Source: JAJXSS01 sp964547135 (GTDB lineage Bacteria > Planctomycetota > Phycisphaerae > Phycisphaerales > Phycisphaeraceae). Taken from it: DNA of 64,000 bases. A model generated the notes under the pieces. That model was not told the origin of the DNA. It worked only from the letters and a program-made list of their open reading frames with translations, and searched no databases. This document shows positions 28,801 to 33,319 of this stretch, piece after piece. The position numbers were made by a program, and so were the translations under genes. Position 1 is the first letter of the stretch. The number at the start of each line of letters is the position of its first letter. Location of the stretch: NCBI GenBank assembly GCA_964547135.1, contig CAZJMK010000007.1, forward strand, positions 1 through 64,000, in the 5' to 3' direction.

Positions 28801-29729
28801 GCAACACCACCAGCGACGCCGACATGGCGAGCAACCTCGGCGGAACACTGACGCTCGATGGCAAGGTGACGCTGGGGACGGCGACTTACGATGTGGGCTA
28901 CGTCAGCAACCATCTGCGCAGCTCCAAACAACTGGTGTACGTCAACTTCGACGGCGGTGTGTCCACCAAGACGTCCAACGGGGTATTGGCCTTCACGCCG
29001 TTCAACCCCGCGGACCTGGACTTGCTGCTGACCGGCGGCAGCTTCCGTGACACGCTCATCAACGGCGGTGTCGGCGTCACCGGCATCATGGAACATGTGC
29101 TGGCGATCTACAACGACCTGCCTGCGTCGCTGCCTGGCGCACCGGTCGGCGGTCTGGCACACTCGGTGGACGATCTGGGCTGGTCGGCTTACCTGGCGGC
29201 GGACACCGGCATCTGGTTCACCACCGTGAACCCGGCGACGGCTCAAGGGCTTGACCCCAACCTGGACTTCACCACCGTCTTTGTGGGCAGCACCACAGGT
29301 GCTCCTCCGTTCCTGCTGGGCGAAGCCAGTGACATTGATGTGGCTGGACGTAACCCGGCGGACGAGGCGATTGTGATTGTCAACAACCATGCGGGTCAGG
29401 GTGGCGTGGGCACGATTGACCAATTGCTCAATCGTTACGCCCTGGCACTGAGTTACACCGTGGCGCATGAACTGGGTCACACTCTGGGCCTGAACCATCA
29501 GCCGACCACATTCATCACGGATTCATGGCTGCTTTTAACCGATGACCCGGACAACAACCCGCTCACGGCCGATGACTCCAACGCCGGCAAACTTGGGTTG
29601 ATGGCTTATCCGAGTACGTTCACCGTCACCACGATGCGTGCGGCGCTGGGCACGGCGGATATGACCAGTCAGGAATTTGGCGTGGGTCAGTTGGACACCC
29701 AGCAACTGCTGGTCTGGTGGTTCGCGTAA
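16818..29729 (+). CDS. Giant LEPR-x-LL protein with beta-repeat stalk and C-terminal metzincin protease domain
   Basis: A 4303-aa protein. Residues about 20-30 read LETLEPRKLLT, the LEPR-x-LL motif found at the N-terminus of large surface proteins in Planctomycetota; no ordinary signal peptide is visible. A propeller-like first quarter is followed by a PPC-like domain (about 1050-1145, DEIDHYAVSLLAGQAVTIRL). A very long array of GNLxxLxVxGNxxG parallel-beta repeats comes next (about 1160-2850), then a second propeller-like region (2930-3330, LVRIDTATGNITVIG), more beta repeats, an Ig-like segment (DGRVEITFSEAINRNSL) and a PPC-like domain. The C-terminus has HELGHTLGLNH (from residue 4217) and the Met-turn LMAYPS (Met4262), a complete metzincin zinc site. 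ATG 16818 has AGGGAG upstream. It is probably exported and may act on extracellular protein; no sorting tag is seen at the end. Confidence 0.85.
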   Translation: MSSTKSDRIVSLSSGRMVHQLETLEPRKLLTTLVGGEVFQFRDANDQLVRVYLRGDIVVELIGASTTASTIDLGDLRGTIIESALGRAGYTLEIGGSRLLGLTPINDTIAPEGDVPIPATPDAATDIEINLNIQAIASRASDGNTYGFNVVTVSIGGVQTQLVQLLQFNVDPDDPDRGNATVIAHLQGPLGTEINGVTAAEFDPDSGLLYFVADQGQGAGKITNLYSVDVDAFGGIAATLNLIGQIGNSTTVVASMAFDQFGPNPGDVNLWVAGTIATPVSGPPPATVNFDMARVNVATAQVITNSGINVTRRGVAVNGNQLTGLAFVNPSAGSAETHVFATLNLGGAASRLLRIELFTGIATDYGLTADPTDVDTTTPVRGQFIGGLTWNPVLTNPFTGTPGVLIGTDTASDALLYIDHRLPPVSGDLFSIYVAQASAGASIAITTVNVTEQGTFLSPYDGVSVLADNGTNTIQASSADVYDLHVDVLGGTVPIIKFGADIGGVYIGARQLIRRTPTATEFERLRPVIDAQLADTLGVRAVGIDEVVNSTDNVSAGINVGPSLLRFYAGSGSLSSRMVGQNFDRVLGMAAKRDITQTNGLVIVDTDGVDPFGDATGLEVGVVDPATGRLSTSTPVRYLGNLVEAGALLAITYADVQFNDDERLYVILNIAGDVLLGELDPVTGDFTAIADITAFNTNPIRSMAVGLFPSSFDPSVGALFITDITGALYQLSYTAAGGVITSVDTVNRQLLGIMTDSDGRALTDTSITFDKSGRLLAHDRYNGRLVDVDWQGANGTTVNVGLQVATAAGSLRPTVGALALDWLNDRVLAVDNAPSWEAIPNEGFAPESAWLMTLAGTSNTTAVGQDIENILVGGRVTGRVNLSGSIDTFYAGAILTGATYGQGFGAPEIPGNFRVAGDLRNLMVSDSIGTNGGGVFLTPYTGRYHTGFDLVVGGRLGQVSAPATFVGSVTVNNNTSVVGYTAGFLAQREVEQGLLSTADNGDRFTETQVFNLSNPYGLFASDGRFFNNTIATAQRLGTLRAGLLGQPDVIRVTGTLDGTLVGDEIDHYAVSLLAGQAVTIRLGNGFTETGVATLGVRDPDGRIIASNYSSSGADLDTVSFIADRPGEYTLVVAYLSDVTFDENSGFVFGFQDYEFLVENAGSIALGGIVAGTITSLSNQSTVSVARGDLGSLIGFTSIAMESFSFNQTHILVSNGSLRAMVGGEISTTVGGAIGQSPALAVPVGHVGLIRSTSSFLRFTTVGSIGGNFQTIDSASFLSGSFIANGGIGTIRVGGVFGLINEAPIVSVDADNNGGGFIDLIDVAGDMGTLSAGGPIITTGQGGNVRFIRVGGDIYQDQAIQPGGYSPQQLAAGLSYTHVDDGGAVFSINPTGIANPNFNPRLPEGLGNDRFLSQGALTITTYGIRTGGSVLVDVTSSGGGINISGTTAGNAGRGEVSRITISGVAGRSVVTNPLTGQMSLAGLSGDVSVTLSGNTPLDVLDIIATTTGLTSINNSTLGGQIIGIDVASVGSLVSRGAIGLANSRLINGMTILPRTVVAGGNTYPFVDQRTAIIAGNIIEIRSEQGIGNVIVSGNIGTVSANADNADSIGVFEGINAPITAAGTIFTVNIGEGVAASGNGEMSRAGIYAGAIGAVRGNGVGNDIWGDIVANTGPAGEVFLVNGSSIGEISLNGGSIVGSTIAVMPDFDMASDLGGAVILTGVAGFNNTPTAIGRVNLNGIGGILGSQIRALSIGDVNVRGGFGIINSFIEVVGSGRIGNITADGYGLRNVGMIAGAGGVGNITASGRGQMLAATSYSSSVRQSENFVMHPLFNISLTENNDLHLALGLPQAQVTPVGPIDAGDKFRISVLDGFGRTSFVEVTAQPGATAPTDIVAALVAAWNDKVAQTADPILSGILAQNGGEFVQLLANDAKAPFLITVTTTNAGGTPNQQQLVLSNNRQAGVIDTLDLRTVGNVGTLSAYRLSNSSITVSNTIRGITTLTSIDADPSTIINTTITTGALESFRPGGSISGSTLNVAGRLRQVEIRGSLLDNSVIQATGENGSIDGVRVTGDVDGIIRASSRIGPVSVGGNFTGTLRSDGQSVTNGNSLESFEVRGDMTGDIQVLGNVGRITVFRNMQAQSTGDRITISGNLQQLTVGTARTADIHTLNLPILVQGNLGNLTINGLWESSLYVGGDLTSATVGVDTNEAGVDLLTTQLTVGNNLGSLTFVNGNLAGDIAAGRDVRSVTFRNGNMNAGSQIAGIYGSIGTVSVTGGSILGDIIAENGAINSITTTGIGADFGGMLSARSAGTLNIAGNLLGSADVSVARDMNSLTVRGNVLDGADIEVGSLRSLSVTGNMQGDLVTGNSTTALTVNIAGHWLPASAMIGQDVTITVRGNLGMVGSPTTFSLGRGLTSLNVTGSAVMQLLVDHAIGTITVGNLTDSVITSGFDINSLTINGAMNTSLVQAGISRGSDGMFATTLATIDAGETSRMGNIGRVSVRGMEGSIIAAGGNINSFASTLSVINSSISSGLSLGSMNIADVLADNTPLATAGERNLARRGNGSGTDLALFRGDIVTLQLPTTAAWVNSLVSAGVDPGATGDFAAPTVLTSSTGGSSRIGTISGTLGAGSQLITDAGITNNRTVAAGGTVTQVNYNITDITAANPLETLLATVTSTTPFTFVSATGGTVIIRLSGPGSLVIYDELGTDTDNKIDTLRLVGTTASTSVTITSSNPAKVVTIGRVISDDDSTVGTFTFDGDLVGDGTTDADLVIDGSMNSLTLRNLGSAVVGRIGGDLSTARLNGLSAAAKLNVGGAVRTLTVGSSTGSALLGDLANYTQSFNTLSADGIGTLWVHAQGKLFVANPAVSNDFTTPPGAGGLTLVDAYNGSNFANDALLNMDFLGADLYGIARLYDPHPTAQLANLTAGLDLRGLAINSTGQVFALNTNSSTNKDELVRIDTATGNITVIGRLRNPLTDAPGVSGFTQHILATAFDNSGRLIALVSDRDGNGLTSGNAVTLVEIQTADANSDGLVDVTRIGNPALQGIQLDSGTVTDSFKGLAVQAGTGTIFAVRNTGGLQDDLVTINATTGAVTLIGAVQVNAGGTGITDIRGMGFDAQGNLVALDHNNTGPSQLIRLAVADLADASVFQLVQENSNLSDTLDVFAIGKGGSFRSFAYDLTNDRLLGNPADPADAQGRALVLGRIDTSTGQFTRVAALTDSNGVGLTAGVNGRAFVAGDNFAGGRLFIVTGDNQLFDYNVAGGTLTKVGNVFEGGTAVSLSALDMNDATGTLLAADPVQRRLVNINTTTALVTPLTGSGLVTENLADLAYDAASSAFIGFVPGTQKFVSMGAAAEQGGLTATSFDNVTVSGTLGARLHSTGNSFGNVRITGDFTGALETPGNLRSLSVTGNITGSVNVGRDVTTWTHTGNLADVALVNVAGRLASFTQTGSFNGSLSAYETGTISISQNVGAGAMIHVTGTAGGLTVNGNFAGMGEFGWMTGALNVRGLLAGTSRLMVDGDASSVTITGGTETGSLLQVAGKVNSVTVGLTHFGTVAVQQGANSATFRDVLGGRVFIGMDLGTLSVSGDSANAVYSVGTWIGEDGVYNTADDVITGGVLRSARFGGRFIDSVLAVGVLPSAASGPGVPTDNRLYVGQLVNGDFIDTAEAGGLLPSRAESVTFSGRIETSQVGGARQSVLAVAGTIGRVSTNTTGAALAQRSYADPAGAPTVLGYNSPSDGRVEITFSEAINRNSLRLSNAADDGGTVSVFQDGVRLTDSTVTLLYQEFVDGDGILRSKLIINNTNPFSGLIRIELDGSSDSPIVDRSGLRSSLRNPLVGDPLGTILDGDGNGVEGGDYTAITFGGDAFNEFLDAANGLISLPLDSGSLQLANTIVDTNDVDIFGFNGLAGTFLGVNVTGSAPLMMAVFYRDTQGTVDTADDTFEALARYEYLWGFGDSDLAQFLELPIDGEYYVVVKANEVFFQGGDNGASYLLNVSNTTSDADMASNLGGTLTLDGKVTLGTATYDVGYVSNHLRSSKQLVYVNFDGGVSTKTSNGVLAFTPFNPADLDLLLTGGSFRDTLINGGVGVTGIMEHVLAIYNDLPASLPGAPVGGLAHSVDDLGWSAYLAADTGIWFTTVNPATAQGLDPNLDFTTVFVGSTTGAPPFLLGEASDIDVAGRNPADEAIVIVNNHAGQGGVGTIDQLLNRYALALSYTVAHELGHTLGLNHQPTTFITDSWLLLTDDPDNNPLTADDSNAGKLGLMAYPSTFTVTTMRAALGTADMTSQEFGVGQLDTQQLLVWWFA

Positions 29730-29760
29730 AGCCGATTCATACAACTCAACATCGCACTTG

Positions 29761-29788
29761 ACCCACGCCCCACACGGCGTGGGTTTTT
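29761..29788 (+). terminator. Rho-independent terminator of the giant gene
   Basis: ACCCACGCC (29761-29769) pairs perfectly with GGCGTGGGT (29776-29784) across a CCACAC loop and is followed by TTTT. It lies 31 bp after the TAA. Confidence 0.85.
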
Positions 29789-29818
29789 CCTTATGAAGTG
29801 ATCGAGTGATACAAAATG

Positions 29819-29845
29819 TTTAGCGCGGACGCTTTGCGTCGGCGC
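29819..29845 (+). repeat. Family E repeat
   Basis: tttagcgcggacgctttgcg followed by tcggcg; other copies are at 10340-10366 (one mismatch), 31996-32021, 40490-40515, 49041-49066 (one mismatch) and, reversed, 53037-53062. The remaining 140 bp to psd show nothing recognisable. Confidence 0.75.
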
Positions 29846-29984
29846 ATGCACGAGGTGGTTGGTGCTGAAACGACCCTGATCTCCATCGCAGACGACCAAG
29901 ATCAGGCGTGAGAATATTCGCAGTGAAAATGATCAGGCTAGGCGCCATCGCTCCACCAAGGGATGCAAATTTCAAGACATCGCC

Positions 29985-30632
29985 TCAAACCCTGGCCAGA
30001 ATTGTGCAGCCACCCCAGACGCGCTGACCCAGTTTGACCTGTACCTGCGGTTTGAGTGAAAGGGGCAGATACAGTTCCGTGGTGGACCCGAACTTGATCA
30101 TGCCCAAGCGCTGGCCGCGTTTGAGTTCATCACCCACCTTGGCAGCACAGACGATACGACGGGCGATCAGCCCGGCCACCTGACGCACCGCAGCAATCGG
30201 TCGTTTGCTGGTCGCAGGGTGCAACACGATGGTCAACGTTTCATTTTCCTCCGCACTGCGCGGGTTCAGGGCATTGAGGTACTTACCCGCTTTGGGCGTG
30301 ATCGACACCACCCGCCCGTCGCAGGGGCTGCGGTTCACATGCACATCCAGCACGGAAAGAAAAATGCGAACGCAAACCCCCGGCTCACCCAACGGGCAAT
30401 CGTCGCCAACCTCATGAATCGAACTCACCAGACCGTCCGCCGGGCTGACCATCACGCCCGGTTCGGTCGGAACCTTTCGCCAGGGGTCGCGGAAAAACGA
30501 AAGCAGTGCGAGTACGAGCAACACCCACAATGCCAGCACCCACCACAAATGAAAAAACACCAAGGCCGCCGCGATGGGCAGACTCAGGCACAAAATCAGT
30601 AGCCATTCACGTTTGCCGTAGGGAGTGAGCAT
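29985..30632 (-). CDS. psd: Phosphatidylserine decarboxylase, short (archaeal-type) proenzyme
   Basis: The enzyme makes phosphatidylethanolamine at the inner membrane and self-cleaves to form a pyruvoyl group. The 215-aa length fits the short type. An N-terminal hairpin of membrane segments (LLILCLSLPIAAALVFF; WVLALWVLLVLALLSFF) is followed by FFRDPWRKVP, VMVSPADGLVSSI, FLSVLDVHVNRSPCDG and NETLTIVLHP. The cleavage site is near the C-terminus in KFGSTTEL, where the Ser after Gly would become the pyruvoyl residue. No phosphatidylserine synthase gene is next to it. Upstream DNA is a repeat mosaic, so no promoter can be named. Confidence 0.9.
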   Translation of the reverse strand: MLTPYGKREWLLILCLSLPIAAALVFFHLWWVLALWVLLVLALLSFFRDPWRKVPTEPGVMVSPADGLVSSIHEVGDDCPLGEPGVCVRIFLSVLDVHVNRSPCDGRVVSITPKAGKYLNALNPRSAEENETLTIVLHPATSKRPIAAVRQVAGLIARRIVCAAKVGDELKRGQRLGMIKFGSTTELYLPLSLKPQVQVKLGQRVWGGCTILARV

Positions 30633-30939
30633 GAGGCGGGAATTTCGAATGTCGGATTTCGGATTTCGAATTTATCAAGCCAAGGACGAGGAACGTAGTG
30701 ACGAGGACTTGGGTATGGTTTGGTGAATCGGTTGGTCGGTGAGCCATCGAACTGGTTAATCGGTGAGTCGGTGGGTCGGTTAATCGGGAAGAAAAATACC
30801 ATTCCGTCCCAGTAACCGATTCATGGACTTACCGATTAACTTTCCAGAATACCCACTTCCTCGGCTTGTATTTCAAATCCGAAATTCGAAATCCGAAATT
30901 CGAAATATCCAATCAGGGTCGATGCTTTGACTTCGCGCA
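30633..30939. repeat. Mosaic repeat spacer (A, B, G, A)
   Basis: Family A (about 30643-30675), a B hairpin (about 30677-30715) and long G arms (about 30719-30785 facing 30808-30840 around gaagaaaaataccattccgtcc) lead to a second A piece (about 30868-30905). The arrangement parallels 12466-12700 but the words differ. Confidence 0.7.
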
Positions 30940-31821
30940 TCAGGCTTTTGCTTTGCCGATGAAAAACCCGATCAGGCCGAGGATGATGCTCACCAAGAGC
31001 AGGCCGCCGGCGTAGATCATCAGCGTGCCCATGCTTTTGGCGATGGTGGTCACCATGGCTGAGGGAATGCCCGTCAGGCTGTTGGCCACGACAATCAGCA
31101 ACACCACCAGGGCCACCGTCGCTCCAATCAGAAAACCCAAAGACATACCGCTGCCTGCCGGGTCGTATGCTTCTTCAGCCATCATGGTCACGGGCATGGC
31201 TGTGGGGGTGACATCATCCCCGCCGCCCAGTTCTGCAAGCGCGCCGGCTCCGACAGCCGTACCGCTTGGTTGCTGGCCCTGACCCTCGGCCCCGAGCACC
31301 GATTCCATCACGCCCGTCGCCCCTGCTCCGGTTTGACCCGCGAGCAATGAATCCCCCGACTGGCCTTCGCCTTCCTTGGCGGGGTAAATTTCATCCAGCA
31401 GTTCCGCACCCAGGCTGGTGTCATCACTTTCACGGGTCAGGTCCAAAAGCCCACTGCCTGAGCCGACGCTTTCGAGGGTGACTTCGCCTTCCTCCGGCTG
31501 ATCACCGGGGGCGTGCTTGGTGATTTGCGTCTGTGCCATCGGGTCCGCCGGTTCGACTTCATCCGCCTCGAACACGTTCATGCCCGTGCCTTCGCGCGGG
31601 TCACCTTTGCGACCTTCCGGCGCCAGGCTGATCTGCGAACCGCTGCTGTCGGCTGCACCGACCTTGCCGACCAGGTTGTCCACCTGATCGCGCTTGAACA
31701 TCAGTTTGTCACGATCCCGGAATTGCTGAAGTTTGCCGCTGGTCGCCAGGTCCTTGACCTGCTCGGCGGAAATGCCCAGCGTCTGGGCGGTCTCTTCGAT
31801 TGTGTAAAACATCTTGGCCAT
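30940..31821 (-). CDS. HTH (MerR/excisionase-like) protein with C-terminal membrane hairpin
   Basis: Residues 1-55 form a winged-helix DNA-binding module of the excisionase type (FYTIEETAQTLGISAEQVKDLATSGKLQQFRD). A long acidic, low-complexity linker (about 60-215) contains QISLAPEG, EVTLESVGSGSGLLDLTRESDDTSLG and EEAYDPAGSGM. Two hydrophobic segments close the protein (LGFLIGATVALVVLLIVVA and LMIYAGGLLLVSIILGLIGFFIG). Proteins of this design recur in Phycisphaerae and other planctomycetes; the role is not known to me. A membrane-tethered DNA-binding or scaffold role is inference. AGGGAG precedes the ATG by about nine bases. Confidence 0.7.
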   Translation of the reverse strand: MAKMFYTIEETAQTLGISAEQVKDLATSGKLQQFRDRDKLMFKRDQVDNLVGKVGAADSSGSQISLAPEGRKGDPREGTGMNVFEADEVEPADPMAQTQITKHAPGDQPEEGEVTLESVGSGSGLLDLTRESDDTSLGAELLDEIYPAKEGEGQSGDSLLAGQTGAGATGVMESVLGAEGQGQQPSGTAVGAGALAELGGGDDVTPTAMPVTMMAEEAYDPAGSGMSLGFLIGATVALVVLLIVVANSLTGIPSAMVTTIAKSMGTLMIYAGGLLLVSIILGLIGFFIGKAKA

Positions 31822-32198
31822 GATGAGACTCCCTGCAACCCAAGATTAGCGATCACGATGCACACTCAATACCCGACCCCCCTCGCCCGCCGGCCACCGC
31901 AACAACGCATGTCCCTGAATCCACCACTTTAAATCGCCGACCGATGTCTGACAAGCGCGGTACGAACCAAGGTCACGGTTCATTGGTGGTATTTGTTTAG
32001 CGCGGACGCTTTGCGTCGGCGTTTCGGGTTGGCTTATTTGTTCCACTTGACCACTTGGCCACTTCTTCAACTGATTAACCGACTCACTGACCAACCGATC
32101 AACCACTTCGACCTGACGCGATAAATCGCGGCGCTAACATACAACTACGGTTCCGACACTTGGCCATTCGACCACTCGACCACTTCATTCCGACGACT
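31822..32198. repeat. Spacer with families E, F, G and E'
   Basis: The first 170 bp show nothing recognisable. Then follow family E (31996-32021), family F (about 32040-32070), part of G (about 32075-32105), reversed E' (32112-32138) and a second F stretch (about 32157-32187). Confidence 0.65.
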
Positions 32199-33197
32199 TT
32201 ACTCCTCAATCACCTTCAGCGCGATCAAATCCTGCACATCGATCAGCCCCACCGGTTTGCCCTGGTCATCGACCACCGGTATTTCGTCCAGCCGTTTTTC
32301 CCGCATCAATTGCACCGCTTCGCGCACCACGGCTGCGTCGGACAAAGCCGTCGGGTTGCGGGTCATCACCTCACGGATCGGCTTATTCAGCACGCTCACT
32401 CCGTCACGCAACAACAACCTGCGTAAATCCGCATCCGTGAATATGCCGCTGAGTTTGCCGTTTTCATTGACCAGCAGCACCGCCCCCGCTCGTCGCGGCG
32501 TTTGGGCTGCCTGTTGCAGCACCGCCTGCACCTGCACACCCTCCGACACCAGCGGCAGGTTCACCCCCACCCGAAAACGCAACGCCTGAGTGATCGGCAT
32601 CATTTGCCGACCAAGCTGCCCCCCCGGATGCGACTTGCGAAAGTCCGTCGCGGTGAACCCCTTTTTGTCACTGACTGAAAGTGCCAAGGCATCCCCCAGT
32701 GCCAGTATCGCAGTGGTCGTGGCCGTGGGCGCCAAATTGTGCGGACAGGCTTCGGTGATGTCGCCCAAATTCAAAAGCACATCCGCCAGGCGCGCCAGGT
32801 GGCTGTCGGGTTTGCCGGTGATGGCGACAATCGGGACACCATCCTGTTTGAGCAATGCCGCCAGAGCGACGACTTCCTCGGTTTCGCCCCCGTAGCTGAG
32901 CATGAGGGCCACATCCTCACGCCGAATGCGCCCCAGGTCCCCGTGCATGGCCTCGGCCGGGTGCAAAAAATGCGAAGGCGAACCCGTGGAGGCGAGCGTG
33001 GCACTGAGTTTGGTGCCGATCAGCCCCGACTTGCCCAGCCCGGTGACCACGACCATACCCTTGCAATCAGCCAGCAAGGTCACCGCCCGGTCGAAGGCTT
33101 CGTCCAGCCGATCGACCAAGGACAACACCGCTGCCGCCTCGGCACGCAGCACTTTTTCCGCCAGTTCCCGTTGCGGGGTTTTGTACAGATCAGGCAT
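32199..33197 (-). CDS. kdsD: D-arabinose 5-phosphate isomerase (KdsD/GutQ type)
   Basis: The enzyme converts ribulose 5-phosphate to arabinose 5-phosphate, the first step to Kdo for LPS. The SIS domain shows MVVVTGLGKSGLIGTKLSATLASTGSPSHFLHPAEAMHGDLG, ALMLSYGGETEEV and the closing HPGGQLGRQM; two CBS domains follow (residues about 210-332, e.g. GIFTDADLRRLL and IPVVDDQGKPVGLIDVQDLIAL). The 332-aa length is typical. It sits apart from other Kdo genes. The LptF/LptG-like permeases at 49-52 kb fit the same outer-membrane biology. Confidence 0.93.
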   Translation of the reverse strand: MPDLYKTPQRELAEKVLRAEAAAVLSLVDRLDEAFDRAVTLLADCKGMVVVTGLGKSGLIGTKLSATLASTGSPSHFLHPAEAMHGDLGRIRREDVALMLSYGGETEEVVALAALLKQDGVPIVAITGKPDSHLARLADVLLNLGDITEACPHNLAPTATTTAILALGDALALSVSDKKGFTATDFRKSHPGGQLGRQMMPITQALRFRVGVNLPLVSEGVQVQAVLQQAAQTPRRAGAVLLVNENGKLSGIFTDADLRRLLLRDGVSVLNKPIREVMTRNPTALSDAAVVREAVQLMREKRLDEIPVVDDQGKPVGLIDVQDLIALKVIEE

Positions 33198-33248
33198 GAT
33201 GCAATCGTACCGCGCCGGTGATGTTGGATGAAGCGGTCCAATGACACT

Positions 33249-33311
33249 GACGCCGAGGGCTTTAGCCCCGGCTTTCTTTCACAAACATCCGGCCCTAAAG
33301 GGCACGGCGTC
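33249..33311. repeat. Family D hairpin
   Basis: gacgccgagggctttagccc and its near-complement ggccctaaagggcacggcgtc face each other over about 20 bp. Other copies lie at 10370-10446, 44186-44257, 46123-46195, 49112-49186, 50332-50355 (half) and 50443-50505. The element separates kdsD from the E1 gene. Confidence 0.8.
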
Positions 33312-33319
33312 ACGAAAAA

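Noticed and set aside
28302..29498. 398-aa open frame on the minus strand of the giant gene
   Set aside because: It is a mirror of the GC-rich coding strand with no motif; the plus-strand frame encodes clear domains over the same bases.
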